This document shows, one piece after another, positions 31,688 to 40,597 of a DNA stretch of 64,000 nucleotides. The translations under genes were made by a program, and so were the position numbers. The notes under the pieces are model-generated. The model saw only the letters and a list, made by a program, of their open reading frames with translations. It was not told the DNA's origin and ran no database searches. Position 1 is the stretch's first letter; every line of letters begins with the position of its first letter. The stretch lies in assembly GCF_004322775.1 (NCBI RefSeq), contig NZ_CP036403.1, positions 2,480,001 through 2,544,000 on the forward strand, in the 5' to 3' direction. This DNA comes from Ornithinimicrobium sufpigmenti. GTDB lineage: Bacteria; Actinomycetota; Actinomycetes; Actinomycetales; Dermatophilaceae.

Positions 31688-32313
31688 GGCAGACCACCGA
31701 GCTCGCGCCGCAGCCGGACCGAGTCGCGGACCGCGTCCTCGAACCACCCGACCTCGCGTCGGTCCGGCTCGTGGTCGGTCGCACCGGGCAGGGAGTCGAC
31801 GTGGCCAGGGTCCTCGAGGAGGCGGGTGCCGGGCAGACCCAGGGTGGCCATCACGGCCATCAGCATGCGTGCGGGTCGCACCCGGGTCTCGTGCAGCAGC
31901 TCGACCAGCTCGTCGCGGACGCGCGGAGCGGCTCCTGCCAGGGACACCACCTCGGCGGGGCCGGCCAGCTCCAGGCCGGGGGGCCGCAACAGACCCACGT
32001 CCGGCTCCCACACCACCCAGCGGAGCAGCTTGCGCCGGCCCGCAGGGTGCGCCGTGATGACCGCACGACCATCGATCTCAAAGAACCCCAGCCCCGGGCC
32101 CGCCTTGGGGCCGAGGGCTCGCGCGGCCAGCATCAGGGGCCCGTCGTGGTAGGGCTCACCGGTACGCGCCCGCCCGCGGGCCACCACCCCGATCCAGCCC
32201 TCCAGAGGCGCCACGGTGACCGGGACCACGCCGCCAGCGACCCAGGCGTCGACCTCGCGCCGGGGGCCGGCTGCCAGGACGAGGGCGGCCTGCGAGGGGT
32301 CGGAGCGGGTCAC
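31684..32313 (-). CDS. conserved hypothetical protein upstream of priA
   Basis: 209 aa, soluble, not recognised. The N-terminal half has beta-strand-like segments (AALVLAAGPRREVDAWVAGG, LGFFEIDGRAVITAHPAG, LRWVVWEPDVGLLRP). The C-terminal half is helical and charged (RVRDELVELLHETRVRPARM, WFEDAVRDSVRLRRELGGL). No metal or nucleotide motif is evident. It overlaps priA by 4 nt and starts 10 nt after glnE, so it is co-transcribed. The compositional pattern is native, not a shadow frame. Confidence 0.7.
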   Translation of the reverse strand: MTRSDPSQAALVLAAGPRREVDAWVAGGVVPVTVAPLEGWIGVVARGRARTGEPYHDGPLMLAARALGPKAGPGLGFFEIDGRAVITAHPAGRRKLLRWVVWEPDVGLLRPPGLELAGPAEVVSLAGAAPRVRDELVELLHETRVRPARMLMAVMATLGLPGTRLLEDPGHVDSLPGATDHEPDRREVGWFEDAVRDSVRLRRELGGLP

Positions 32314-32322
32314 TCGGCCATC

Positions 32323-35300
32323 CTACGGATCGTCCTTGTCCCCTCCCGGACGGCCGCGCCGGTCGGCGTCGCGGCCGCGCGCCTCGTGGGTCTGCTGGCC
32401 GGTGCCACGGCCGGCGTCCCGGCCGGTGTCTCTGGCGGTGTCTCTGGCGGTGTCTCTGGCGGTGTCTCTGGTGGTGTCTCTGGTGGTGTCTTGGGCGGGG
32501 TCCTGATCACGGTCCCGGTCACGGTCCGGATGGGCGTCGGACGCCAGCGGGTTCTCCACCCCCGGACGACGGGTCGTCGGTCCGGGTCGGCGGGGGCGGC
32601 CGAAGGCGTCGGTGCCGAAGGAGGGCGAGCGAGGACGGCCCGGCGGGGTCCGCGGGCGACCGAACCCGCCCTGGCCACCGCGGGCATCAGCCGGTCCTGT
32701 CGCACCGAACCTGCGCGGCAGGGGCTGGTGGGTCCCCGGCTCGGCGAAGGCGCCGGTCCTGGGCGGCCGGTCGCCGTAGAAGAGCCGTTCGACGACGACC
32801 CGTGAGCGCCGCGCCGCGCGGCGCCAGTCCTGCGCCAGCTCAGCGCCCCGGCCCGCCTCGTGCAGCATCACCCGGGCCATGCCTTCCGCGTCGCGCGCGT
32901 CGCTGGGCACGCTGTCCACCGCGCGCCCCCGCCACACGATGCCCGCGTCCCGCAGCTGGGAGGCCATCCGCCAGGCGGTGAGCAGCTGGTCGGCGTCCCG
33001 CCGCGACATCAGCCCCGCCTCGGCCGCCGCCTCCAGCGCCTCCACCGTGCCGGTCGTGCGCAGCCCCGCGTGGGCGTGGGCGTGCTGGAGCTGGAAGAGC
33101 TGGATGACCCACTCCACGTCGGAGAGCCCGCCCAGGCCCAGCTTCAGATGGGTCCGAGGGTCCGCGCCGCGGGGCAGCCGCTCGGCCTCCATCCGGGCCT
33201 TGAGCTTGCGGATCTCCCGCACCGCGGCCTGGCTGATGCCGTCCTCGGGCCAGCGCAGCGGCTGGATGAGCTCGACGAAACGCTCCCCCAGCTCGCTGTC
33301 ACCGGCCACCGGCCGGGCGCGCAGCAGAGCCTGGGACTCCCACCCGGCCGACCAGCGCTCGTAGTAGCTGCGGTACCCCTCCAGGCTGCGCACGATCGGG
33401 CCGCTCTTGCCCTCCGGGCGCAGGCTGGCGTCCAGCTCCAGCACAGGGTCGGGGCCGGCGCCGGCCAGACCCTGGCGCAGGCCGGTGAAGATCTCGGTCG
33501 CCTGGGCGGCGGCCACCTCAGGGTCCGCACCGGGCAGCGGGTCGTGCACGAACAGCACGTCGGCGTCGCTGGCGTAACCGACCTCCCTGCCCCCCAGCCG
33601 ACCCATCCCCACCACCAGCAACCTCGTCGCCGGGTCTTCCGCCCTGCGCTCCAGCACCCCGCGCTGGGCCACCTCCAGGGCGACGTCGAGGTAGGCCTCC
33701 GTGAGGTCGCTGAGCGCGGCTCGCACCCTCTGCCCGTCCCAGCCGGCCGTGACGTCGCCCAGGACGATCCGCACCAGCTCACGTGCCCGCACCGAGCGAA
33801 CCGCGGCGAAGGCCTCCTCCGGCGTGGCGCGGCGCCTGGCGGCCGTCGTCATCCGCGCCAGCACGGTGTCCTTGTCGGGGGGGACGAAAGCTCCCTCGTC
33901 CCCGAGCAGCGCGACCGTCTCGGGACTGCGGATGAGCAGGTCCACGGCATACCGGCTCGAGGAGAGGACCCGGGCCAGGCGCTGGGCGGCGGTCCCCTCG
34001 TCGCGCAGCATGCCGAGGTACCAGTGGGTCGTGCCCAGCTTGTCGCTGATCCGCCGGAAGGCGAGCAGCCCCGCGTCAGGATCGGCGCCGTCGGCGAACC
34101 AGGACAGCATGACCGGCAGCAGGTGGCGCTGGATGGTCGCCCGCCGGCTGACCCCCTCGGTGAGGGCGACGAGATGCTGCATGGCGCCCGCCGGGTCGCG
34201 GAAGCCCAGGGCCGCCAGACGCGCCCGGGCGGCCTCCGGCGACAGCCTGGCCTCGTCCGTGGACAGCCGAGCCACGGCGGACAGCAGCGGCCGGTAGAAG
34301 AGGCGCTCGTGGAGCCGGCGCACGTCCCGCTGGACCGAGCGCCACCTCTTGAGCACGGCGCGGTCGGCGTCACCCCGCTCCCCGAGCGAGCGGCCGAGGC
34401 GGCGCAGGTCAGCCTCAGCGGTGGGCATCAGGTGGGTACGGCGCATCCGGTGCAGCTGCACGCGGTGCTCCAGGGTGCGCAACAGCCGGTATGCCGGATC
34501 GAGCACCTTGAGGTCGTCCCGGCCGACATACCCCCCGTCAGTGAGGGCCCGGAGGGCCTCCAGCGTGCTGCCGGAGCGCAGGCGCTCGTCGGTGCGCCCG
34601 TGCACCAGCTGCAGGAGCTGGACGCTGAACTCGATGTCGCGCAGCCCGCCCGGGCCCAGCTTGAGCTGCCGGTCGGCCTCCTGCTTCTTCACGTGGTGCT
34701 CGACGCGTCTGCGCATCGCCTGGACGTCGTCGACGAAGTTCTCCCGCCCGGCGGCCTCCCAGATGAGCGGCGTGACCATCTCCAGCCAGGCCTTGCCGGG
34801 ACCGGGATCACCGGCGACCACCCGGGCCTTGAGCAAGGCCTGGAACTCCCAGGTCTTGGCCCACCGCTCGTAGTACTCCTTGTGCGAGCGCAGCGTGCGG
34901 ATGAGCGGCCCCTGCTGCCCCTCGGGCCGCAGCGCGGCATCCACCTGCCAGAGGGTGCCCTCCTCGGTGGACTGCCCACAGATGCGCATCACCGCGCTGG
35001 CCAGGCTGGTCCCGACCCGGGTGGCCTCCTCCTCGGTGGTGCCCTGCCGGGGGGCGGCGAGGAAGATCACGTCGACGTCGCTGATGTAGTTCAGCTCCCG
35101 GCCGCCGGTCTTGCCCATCCCGATGACCGTGAAGTCGACCCCCTCCTCCCCTGGGGTCTCGGCCCTGGCCAGCAGCACCGCACCCTGCAGGGCGGCCGAG
35201 GCCAGGTCGGCCAGGGCGCCGGACACGGCCGGCATGAGGGCCACCGGGTCCTCGCTGGTCAGGTCGGCGCAGGCGATGCGCAGCAGCTGGCGCCGGTAGG

Positions 35301-35826
35301 CGACCCGCAGCGCGTCCGGACCCTCGGGCGTGTCCCCCCGCAGACCCTCCACCGCCGCGACGACGTCCCGGGCCTCGGGGGCCAACGGTTCGGCGACGTC
35401 GACGACGTGCGCGGGGTGGCGCAGCAGGTGCTCGCCGAGCGCGACCGACCCGCCCAGCAGGGCCAGCAGCCGGCCACGTCCCGGCCCCTCCGCGAGGACC
35501 ACGGGTCGGACGTGCTCGTCGCAGCGGTCGCCGTCGGCCCCGGTGCTGCGGGGGTCGAGCAGGCGGACCAGGCCCAGCAGGGCCCCGTCGGGGTCCGCGG
35601 TCGAGCCCAGCTCGCTCGCGAGCTGGGCTGCGAGCAGCCCCTCGGCGCCAGGCGCAGACTGCTCAGCCTGCAGACGATAAACGACCTCGGTGAGCAGGGT
35701 CGCCGCCCGCCGGGCGTCACTGAAACCGGCCCGGGCCAGGACCGCCTGCCCGACCTGGTCCGGGTCGACCCGGTCCCTGCCACCGCGGGGGCGCCGGGCC
35801 GTCGGGTCGTGCGTCGCAGGGTTCAT
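32323..35826 (-). CDS. glnE: bifunctional glutamine synthetase adenylyltransferase/deadenylase with extended C-terminus
   Basis: 1167 aa, about 150 longer than usual. Two nucleotidyltransferase domains are intact: GMGKTGGRELNYISDVDVIF in the N-terminal deadenylase half and GMGRLGGREVGYASDADVLF in the C-terminal adenylylase half, each followed by helical GlnD-UR-like domains. It modifies the glutamine synthetase Tyr in response to nitrogen status. The last ~140 residues are disordered, R/P/D/T-rich, with RDTARDTARDT repeats from a 12-bp minisatellite. It lies 101 bp after glnA2, the usual glnA2-glnE pairing. Start ATG by family N-terminus; Shine-Dalgarno weak. Confidence 0.95.
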   Translation of the reverse strand: MNPATHDPTARRPRGGRDRVDPDQVGQAVLARAGFSDARRAATLLTEVVYRLQAEQSAPGAEGLLAAQLASELGSTADPDGALLGLVRLLDPRSTGADGDRCDEHVRPVVLAEGPGRGRLLALLGGSVALGEHLLRHPAHVVDVAEPLAPEARDVVAAVEGLRGDTPEGPDALRVAYRRQLLRIACADLTSEDPVALMPAVSGALADLASAALQGAVLLARAETPGEEGVDFTVIGMGKTGGRELNYISDVDVIFLAAPRQGTTEEEATRVGTSLASAVMRICGQSTEEGTLWQVDAALRPEGQQGPLIRTLRSHKEYYERWAKTWEFQALLKARVVAGDPGPGKAWLEMVTPLIWEAAGRENFVDDVQAMRRRVEHHVKKQEADRQLKLGPGGLRDIEFSVQLLQLVHGRTDERLRSGSTLEALRALTDGGYVGRDDLKVLDPAYRLLRTLEHRVQLHRMRRTHLMPTAEADLRRLGRSLGERGDADRAVLKRWRSVQRDVRRLHERLFYRPLLSAVARLSTDEARLSPEAARARLAALGFRDPAGAMQHLVALTEGVSRRATIQRHLLPVMLSWFADGADPDAGLLAFRRISDKLGTTHWYLGMLRDEGTAAQRLARVLSSSRYAVDLLIRSPETVALLGDEGAFVPPDKDTVLARMTTAARRRATPEEAFAAVRSVRARELVRIVLGDVTAGWDGQRVRAALSDLTEAYLDVALEVAQRGVLERRAEDPATRLLVVGMGRLGGREVGYASDADVLFVHDPLPGADPEVAAAQATEIFTGLRQGLAGAGPDPVLELDASLRPEGKSGPIVRSLEGYRSYYERWSAGWESQALLRARPVAGDSELGERFVELIQPLRWPEDGISQAAVREIRKLKARMEAERLPRGADPRTHLKLGLGGLSDVEWVIQLFQLQHAHAHAGLRTTGTVEALEAAAEAGLMSRRDADQLLTAWRMASQLRDAGIVWRGRAVDSVPSDARDAEGMARVMLHEAGRGAELAQDWRRAARRSRVVVERLFYGDRPPRTGAFAEPGTHQPLPRRFGATGPADARGGQGGFGRPRTPPGRPRSPSFGTDAFGRPRRPGPTTRRPGVENPLASDAHPDRDRDRDQDPAQDTTRDTTRDTARDTARDTARDTGRDAGRGTGQQTHEARGRDADRRGRPGGDKDDP
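32425..32496 (-). repeat. 12-bp minisatellite in the glnE 3' end
   Basis: Six tandem 12-mers on the plus strand, GGTGTCTCTGGC three times, GGTGTCTCTGGT twice, GGTGTCTTGGGC once. In glnE they encode repeated RDTA/RDTT tetrapeptides. Multiples of three, so copy change keeps the frame. Confidence 0.9.
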
Positions 35827-35927
35827 CGCCGGCTCATCGTCGGTTCACGATCCGCTCACCGCAGGGTGCAGAAGTGCGTCCACGGGCGGGTCCGCAGGTG
35901 GGCACACCGCTGAGCTCACGGCTGGGC

Positions 35928-37256
35928 TCACAGGTGCAGCAGGTAGCGGTCCAGCTCGAACTGCGTCACCTGCGAGCGGTAGTCGCCCCACTCCTGCCAC
36001 TTGTTGCGCAGGTAGAAGTCGAAGACCTGCTCGCCCAGCACCTCGGCAGCCAGCTCGGAGTCCTCCATGATCGCGACCGCCTCGCCCAGGCTCTGCGGCA
36101 GGGGGTCGATGCCCATCGCGCGACGCTCGGCGTCGGTGAGCGCCCACACGTCGTCCTCGGCCTCGGGCGGCAGGTCGTAGCCGTCGCGGATCCCGCGCAG
36201 CCCGGCCGAGAGGACCATGGCGAAGGTGAGGTAGGGGTTGCAGGCGGAGTCCAGGGAACGCACCTCGATTCGCTTGGAGTGCCCCTTGCCGATCGAGTAC
36301 ATCGGCACGCGCAGCAGGGCCGAGCGGTTGTTGTGGCCCCAGCAGACGTAGGCCGGGGCCTCGCCGCCGCCCCAGAGCCGCTTGTAGGAGTTCACCCACT
36401 GGTTGGTGACCGCGCAGATCTCCCGGCTGTGGGCCAGCACCCCCGCCATGAACTGGCGACCGGTCTGGGACAGCTCGTAGTCGGCCCCCGGCTCGTAGAA
36501 GGCGTTGCTGTCGCCCTCGAACAGCGAGACGTGGGTATGCATGCCCGAACCTGGGTGCAGCGCGAGCGGCTTCGGCATGAAGGTGGCGAACGCCTTCTCC
36601 TGCAGCGCCACCTCCCGCACGACGGTGCGGAAGGTCATGATGTTGTCGGCCATCGACAGGGCGTCGGCGTAGCGCAGGTCGATCTCCTGCTGCCCGGGGC
36701 CGCCCTCGTGGTGGCTGAACTCGACCGAGATGCCGATCTGCTCCAGCATCTCGATCGCCGCGCGGCGGAAGTCGTGGCCGTCGCCGCGGGCGACGTGGTC
36801 GAAGTAGCCCGCCTGGTCCACCGGCACCGGCCCGACCGCGCGGTCGTAGGGCTCCTTGAACAGGTAGAACTCGATCTCCGGGTGGGTGTAGAAGGTGTAG
36901 CCGTCCTCGCCTGCCGCCGCGAGCGCGCGCCGCAGGATGTGCCGCGAGTCGGTCGCCGCCGGAGTGCCGTCCGGCATGTGGATGTCGCAGAACATCCGGG
37001 CCGTGTGCCCCCGCCACGGCAGCACCTGGAAGGTGTCGGCGTCGGGTTGGACGATCATGTCGGCCTCGTAGACCCGGGTGAAGCCCTCGATGACGCTCCC
37101 GTCCAGGCCGATCCCCTCGGTGAACGCCTGCTCCAGCTCCGCCGGGGCGACCGCCACGGACTTCAGGGTGCCCAGGATGTCGGTGAACCAGAGCCGGACG
37201 AAGCGGATGTCCCGCTCCTCGATCGTGCGAAGGACATACTCCTGCTGGCGGTTCAT
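35928..37256 (-). CDS. glnA2: glutamine synthetase type I (GlnA2 type)
   Basis: 442 aa. Beta-grasp N-domain (DIRFVRLWFTDILGTLKSVAV) and catalytic domain with the metal/ATP motifs FYTHPEIEFYLFK, SHHEGGPGQQEIDLRYADAL, KPLALHPGSGMHTHVSLFEG, and ammonia-pocket NRSALLRVPMYS. The adenylylation-site loop near the end, expected NLYDL in GlnA1, is not matched (VWALTDAERRAMGI instead). Length about 442 and position next to glnE identify the GlnA2 clade, whose physiological substrate may be glutamate or a polyamine. ATG at 37256 follows a GAGG. Confidence 0.93.
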   Translation of the reverse strand: MNRQQEYVLRTIEERDIRFVRLWFTDILGTLKSVAVAPAELEQAFTEGIGLDGSVIEGFTRVYEADMIVQPDADTFQVLPWRGHTARMFCDIHMPDGTPAATDSRHILRRALAAAGEDGYTFYTHPEIEFYLFKEPYDRAVGPVPVDQAGYFDHVARGDGHDFRRAAIEMLEQIGISVEFSHHEGGPGQQEIDLRYADALSMADNIMTFRTVVREVALQEKAFATFMPKPLALHPGSGMHTHVSLFEGDSNAFYEPGADYELSQTGRQFMAGVLAHSREICAVTNQWVNSYKRLWGGGEAPAYVCWGHNNRSALLRVPMYSIGKGHSKRIEVRSLDSACNPYLTFAMVLSAGLRGIRDGYDLPPEAEDDVWALTDAERRAMGIDPLPQSLGEAVAIMEDSELAAEVLGEQVFDFYLRNKWQEWGDYRSQVTQFELDRYLLHL

Positions 37257-37260
37257 GGCC

Positions 37261-37623
37261 TCATCCTGCCGTATCGGGTCCGGCCGGGGCGGGCAGGTCG
37301 GCCGTGGCCCGACCGTAGTCACGGGCGAGCTGCTCCAGATCCGCGTGATGAGACTGGAACCGGCAGCCCGTCCCGGAGGCCGCGAGCGCGATCCCCTCCT
37401 GGTGCCAGTGCTCCCGCGCCCGGGCGAGCAGCGCGGCATACACCGTCCCGTCCCGGCGGGTGACACGCCACCACGGCACCCCCGAGCCCCACTCACGCAG
37501 GATCCGCCCGACGTGCCGGGGCCCGGTGCCGACGAGCGCGCCGAGATCGCCGTAGGACACCACCCGGCCCGCGGGCACCTGCTCCACGGCCCGCAGCACC
37601 CGCTCGACCAGCACCTCGTCCAC
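37261..37623 (-). CDS. alkyltransferase-like protein (ATL), catalytic Cys replaced by Trp
   Basis: 120 aa, the MGMT DNA-binding domain alone. Helix VERVLRAVEQVPAGRVVSYGDLG and wing GTGPRHVGRILREWGSGVPWWRVTRRDG are clear. The alkyl-acceptor motif PCHR is PWWR here, so the acceptor Cys is missing. Proteins of this ATL class bind O6-alkylguanine, flip it and hand it to nucleotide excision repair. The C-terminal 35 residues are A/G/H-rich. TAGGTT lies 6 nt before the GTG, predicting a leaderless mRNA. Confidence 0.85.
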   Translation of the reverse strand: MDEVLVERVLRAVEQVPAGRVVSYGDLGALVGTGPRHVGRILREWGSGVPWWRVTRRDGTVYAALLARAREHWHQEGIALAASGTGCRFQSHHADLEQLARDYGRATADLPAPAGPDTAG

Positions 37624-37629
37624 GAAGGC

Positions 37630-37635
37630 AACCTA
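37630..37635 (-). promoter_or_regulatory. leaderless -10 box of the ATL gene
   Basis: TAGGTT on the minus strand, 6 nt before the GTG at 37623. Confidence 0.5.
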
Positions 37636-37780
37636 CCGAGGGTCGTGGCCCGAGCCACGCACGCGGCTGGCGGCCGGGTGCGGACAGGGCCGTGCTGTCC
37701 GAGGGGGTTCGGCCGCGCCGTGTCCTCGTGGGTGTGGCAGTGTGCAGGCCGCCGGAGAGTCGACCAGTCGGGAGGGTGCC

Positions 37781-38266
37781 ATGAACGAAGCAGGAAGGTC
37801 CACCGAGGACGGCAGCGCTCTCCTGCGCTCCATGCGCAGCACCGTAGGCCGGGAGAGCACGACCTTCGGGTTCTCGATCCTGGTCACCGTGACCTTCGCC
37901 ATCCTGCAGGTGACCCAGGGCTCACCCCAGCCCCTGCAGATCTTCAGCTATGCGGCAGGGGCGGTCGCGTCCTTCACCCTGCTCGAGGGCGTGCTGTCCC
38001 GCGGCTTCCGTCGCCCCATGCCGCAGCACGCGACGCAGACGCTGACCCTGGGCACCAGTCTCAACATCGTCTCCGTGCTCGTGGCCCTGGCGGCCGGGTG
38101 GGGCGTGGCAGAGGTCACCTCCGGCGTGGTCGCCTGGGCGGGGGCACCCCTCGTGGCAGGGTTGACCTATCTCCTCGTGGAGGGGCTGGAGGAGACGCTG
38201 GCCGAGCGGATCCTGGTCTCCGCCGGCGACCCCGATGCTCAGGAGACCTCCAACCAGGACGCCTGA
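37781..38266 (+). CDS. small integral membrane protein, unknown
   Basis: 161 aa from the ATG that follows GGGAGG by 5 nt; an in-frame upstream ATG adds an unlikely 13 residues. Four hydrophobic stretches: FGFSILVTVTFAILQV, IFSYAAGAVASFTLLEGVL, TSLNIVSVLVALAAGWGVAE and APLVAGLTYLLVEGLEE. Short hydrophilic ends. No recognised family motif. Divergent from the ATL gene. Function unknown; codon use matches neighbours. Confidence 0.7.
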   Translation: MNEAGRSTEDGSALLRSMRSTVGRESTTFGFSILVTVTFAILQVTQGSPQPLQIFSYAAGAVASFTLLEGVLSRGFRRPMPQHATQTLTLGTSLNIVSVLVALAAGWGVAEVTSGVVAWAGAPLVAGLTYLLVEGLEETLAERILVSAGDPDAQETSNQDA

Positions 38267-38312
38267 GCCCCGGGGGTCCCGACGCGTCGAGGTCGTGTCG
38301 GCACCGGCTGGC

Positions 38313-38318
38313 TAGGCT
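38313..38318 (+). promoter_or_regulatory. leaderless -10 box of the F420 oxidoreductase
   Basis: TAGGCT, 7 nt before the ATG at 38326; no Shine-Dalgarno. Confidence 0.5.
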
Positions 38319-38325
38319 CGTGCCC

Positions 38326-39327
38326 ATGAGCGGGCTGACGGTCGGGTATGCGGCGATGCTGGAGCAGTTTCACCCCCGGGAGGCGGTGGCGCTGACGGCG
38401 AGTGCGGAGGAGCACGGGTTCTCCGGCTGCATGGCCGCCGACCACTTCGCACCGTGGGTGCCGGCGCAGGGACAGTCGGCGTTCGTCTGGAACGTCCTGA
38501 CCGCGGTGGGGGAACGTACGTCCGGTGACCTCGGACCCGGCGTGGTGTGCCCGAGCTTCCGCTGGCACCCGGCGGTCGTCGCGCAGGCGGCGGCCACCCT
38601 GGAGGCGATGTACCCCGGGCGGACCTGGCTGGGCGTCGGCGCTGGCGAGGCGCTCAACGAGCACGTCCTCGGCGGGTACTGGCCCGAGGCGGGTGAACGG
38701 TCGCGCCGGCTGTTCGAGGCCGTCGAGCTGATGAGCCAGCTGTTCACCAGGTCCGCGGAGGGCAAGGACTCCAAGTGGTCCGGCGAGTTCTTCACCATGG
38801 AGACGACCCGGCTGTGGACGATGCCGGAGCAGGCGCCCCCGATCCTGGTCGCCACCGCGGGGCCGGTGAACGCCAAGCGCACCGGTCGGCTGGCGGACGG
38901 CATCATCACCGTCGGCGCCCCGCACGGCAAGATCGAGATGCTGTTCGGCAAGTTCGCCGAGGGGGCCCGCGAGGCGGGCAAGGACCCCGACGCGATGCCC
39001 AAGGTGCTGCAGCTGCACCTGTCCTGGGCGGAGACCGACGAGGAGGCGCTGGCCAACGCGATGACGGAGTGGCCCAACGGCGGGATGAAGTTCCCGAAGG
39101 CCGACATCCGCAGCCCCCATGACTTCGCGGAGATGGCCAAGCTCGTCCGCCCGGAGGACTTCGAGGGCCGCATGGTCATCTCCAGCGACCCGGACGTGCA
39201 CCGAGCGCACATCCAGACCTTCGTCGACCTCGGCTTCGACCGGGTCTACCTGCACAACGTGGGTCGCAACCAGCAGCAGTGGCTGGAGGTCTTCGGGCGC
39301 GAGGTGCTGCCCAAGCTGCACCGCTAG
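38326..39327 (+). CDS. F420-dependent LLM-class oxidoreductase (FGD-like)
   Basis: 333 aa luciferase-like TIM barrel. Begins LTVGYAAMLEQFHPREAVAL and carries FSGCMAADHFAPWVPAQGQS, VCPSFRWHPAVVAQAAATLE, YPGRTWLGVGAGEALNE, ILVATAGPVNAKRTGRLADG and VISSDPDVHR. This pattern is that of the TIGR03557-type F420 enzymes related to glucose-6-phosphate dehydrogenase Fgd1, implying the organism makes coenzyme F420. Substrate not assignable. Single gene; leaderless-type promoter. Confidence 0.88.
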   Translation: MSGLTVGYAAMLEQFHPREAVALTASAEEHGFSGCMAADHFAPWVPAQGQSAFVWNVLTAVGERTSGDLGPGVVCPSFRWHPAVVAQAAATLEAMYPGRTWLGVGAGEALNEHVLGGYWPEAGERSRRLFEAVELMSQLFTRSAEGKDSKWSGEFFTMETTRLWTMPEQAPPILVATAGPVNAKRTGRLADGIITVGAPHGKIEMLFGKFAEGAREAGKDPDAMPKVLQLHLSWAETDEEALANAMTEWPNGGMKFPKADIRSPHDFAEMAKLVRPEDFEGRMVISSDPDVHRAHIQTFVDLGFDRVYLHNVGRNQQQWLEVFGREVLPKLHR

Positions 39328-39351
39328 GCAGCGCAGGACACAGGGCTCAGG

Positions 39352-39585
39352 TCAGTCGTTCAGCGGGTTGGCGTCCCACCGGCGACGCTCGGCATCGCCG
39401 GTGGCCCACTCGTCCTCCTGGCGCTCCTCGTCCTCCCACTGGGCGGTCCGCTGCGCCGCCCGCTCGACGGCGGTCGCCGCTTCCTCCTCCGTGGCGTAAG
39501 GGCCCATGAGGTCCGCGCTCCGCGCGCGAGCGGGGTCGTCGTGGGCCTCGACCTTGCGAGTCCTGACGTTGAACCAGAACGGCAT
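39352..39585 (-). CDS. small SPOR-like protein
   Basis: 77 aa: MPFWFNVRTRKVEAHDDPAR, then GPYATEEEAATAVERAAQRT. The short beta-alpha pattern with a GPYATEEEA turn is like the SPOR-type small proteins annotated near map in many actinobacteria. The last 30 residues are acidic and disordered (EDEERQEDEWATGDAERRR). GGAGGACGT immediately precedes the ATG. Convergent with the F420 gene and divergent from map. Function unknown. Confidence 0.75.
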   Translation of the reverse strand: MPFWFNVRTRKVEAHDDPARARSADLMGPYATEEEAATAVERAAQRTAQWEDEERQEDEWATGDAERRRWDANPLND

Positions 39586-39623
39586 ACGTCCTCCGGGAGT
39601 CGTGGGTGTACGGGGGCGGCACC

Positions 39624-39629
39624 TAGAAT
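39624..39629 (+). promoter_or_regulatory. leaderless -10 box of map
   Basis: TAGAAT, 6 nt before the ATG at 39636; one of the clearest boxes in the window, and no Shine-Dalgarno is present. Confidence 0.6.
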
Positions 39630-39635
39630 CACCCT

Positions 39636-40496
39636 ATGCCCACCCTCACCCCGCTTGCCCCCGGGCGCGTCAGCCCACGGCTGTCCGTGCCCGGTCACAT
39701 CGCCCGTCCCGAGTACGTCGACCGGCCAGCCCCGGCTCCCTTCACCGGGTCGGAGATCAAGGACGCGGAGACGATCGAGGCGATGCGGGTGGCGGGCCGG
39801 CTGGCCGCCCAGGCGCTGGAGCTGTGCGGGTCCATGGTGCGGCCGGGGGTCACCACCGACGAGATCGACCGCGCCGGGCACGAGTTCCTCCTCGACCACG
39901 GCGCCTACCCCTCCACGCTCGGCTACCGGGGCTTCCCCAAGTCGCTGTGCACCTCGGTCAACGAGGTGGTCTGCCACGGGATCCCGGATGACCGGGAGCT
40001 GCAGGACGGCGACATCTGCAACATCGACATCACCGCCTACATCGGTGGCGTGCACGGCGACAACAACGCGACCTTCCTGTGCGGGGACGTCGCCGAGGAG
40101 ACCCGACTGCTGGTCGAGCGCACCCGGGAGGCGCTGATGCGCGGCATCCGGGCCGCGCGCCCGGGCCGGGAGATCAACGTCATCGGGCGGGTCATCGAGG
40201 CCTACGCCGACCGCTTCGGCTACGGCGTCGTCCGCGACTACACCGGTCACGGCGTCGGCCAGGCCTTCCACTCCGGTCTGGTCATCCCCCACTACGACGC
40301 CGCGCCGGCCTACGACACGGTGATCGAGCCGGGCATGACGTTCACCATCGAGCCCATGCTCAACCTGGGTACCCCGGACTGGAAGGAGTGGGCCGACGGC
40401 TGGACCGTCGTCACCGCGGACGCCCGCCCCTCGGCCCAGTTCGAGCACACCATCCTCATCACCGAGGACGGCGCGGAGATCCTCACCCTCCCCTGA
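39636..40496 (+). CDS. map: type I methionine aminopeptidase
   Basis: 286 aa. Removes the initiator Met. Metal ligands: [21 protein letters not shown] (two Asp), the His of [11 protein letters not shown], Glu in FTIEPML and Glu in FEHTILIT. The roughly 40-residue N-terminal extension with a PxxP-type stretch ([19 protein letters not shown]) is the actinobacterial type Ic form. Leaderless-type promoter. Two full 22-bp repeat units begin 6 bp after the stop. Confidence 0.96.
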   Translation: MPTLTPLAPGRVSPRLSVPGHIARPEYVDRPAPAPFTGSEIKDAETIEAMRVAGRLAAQALELCGSMVRPGVTTDEIDRAGHEFLLDHGAYPSTLGYRGFPKSLCTSVNEVVCHGIPDDRELQDGDICNIDITAYIGGVHGDNNATFLCGDVAEETRLLVERTREALMRGIRAARPGREINVIGRVIEAYADRFGYGVVRDYTGHGVGQAFHSGLVIPHYDAAPAYDTVIEPGMTFTIEPMLNLGTPDWKEWADGWTVVTADARPSAQFEHTILITEDGAEILTLP

Positions 40497-40502
40497 CCCC
40501 TG

Positions 40503-40560
40503 ACCGGACACGCCAAAGAGCCCGACCGGACACGCCAAAGAGCCCCACTGGACACGCGCG
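40503..40560 (+). repeat. 22-bp stop-anchored repeat array after map
   Basis: Two identical units at 40503-40524 and 40525-40546 (GACCGGACACG then CCAAAGAGCCC), followed by a partial copy CACTGGACACGCGCGGG from 40547. Sense to map, 6 bp beyond its TGA. Occupies the gap before the ppgK promoter. Confidence 0.85.
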
Positions 40561-40584
40561 GGTCAGGGTGCCCGCCCCACGACA

Positions 40585-40590
40585 TACCCT
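40585..40590 (+). promoter_or_regulatory. leaderless -10 box of ppgK
   Basis: TACCCT, 7 nt before the ATG at 40598. Weaker match than most boxes of this type. Confidence 0.45.
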
Positions 40591-40597
40591 TGGCCGC

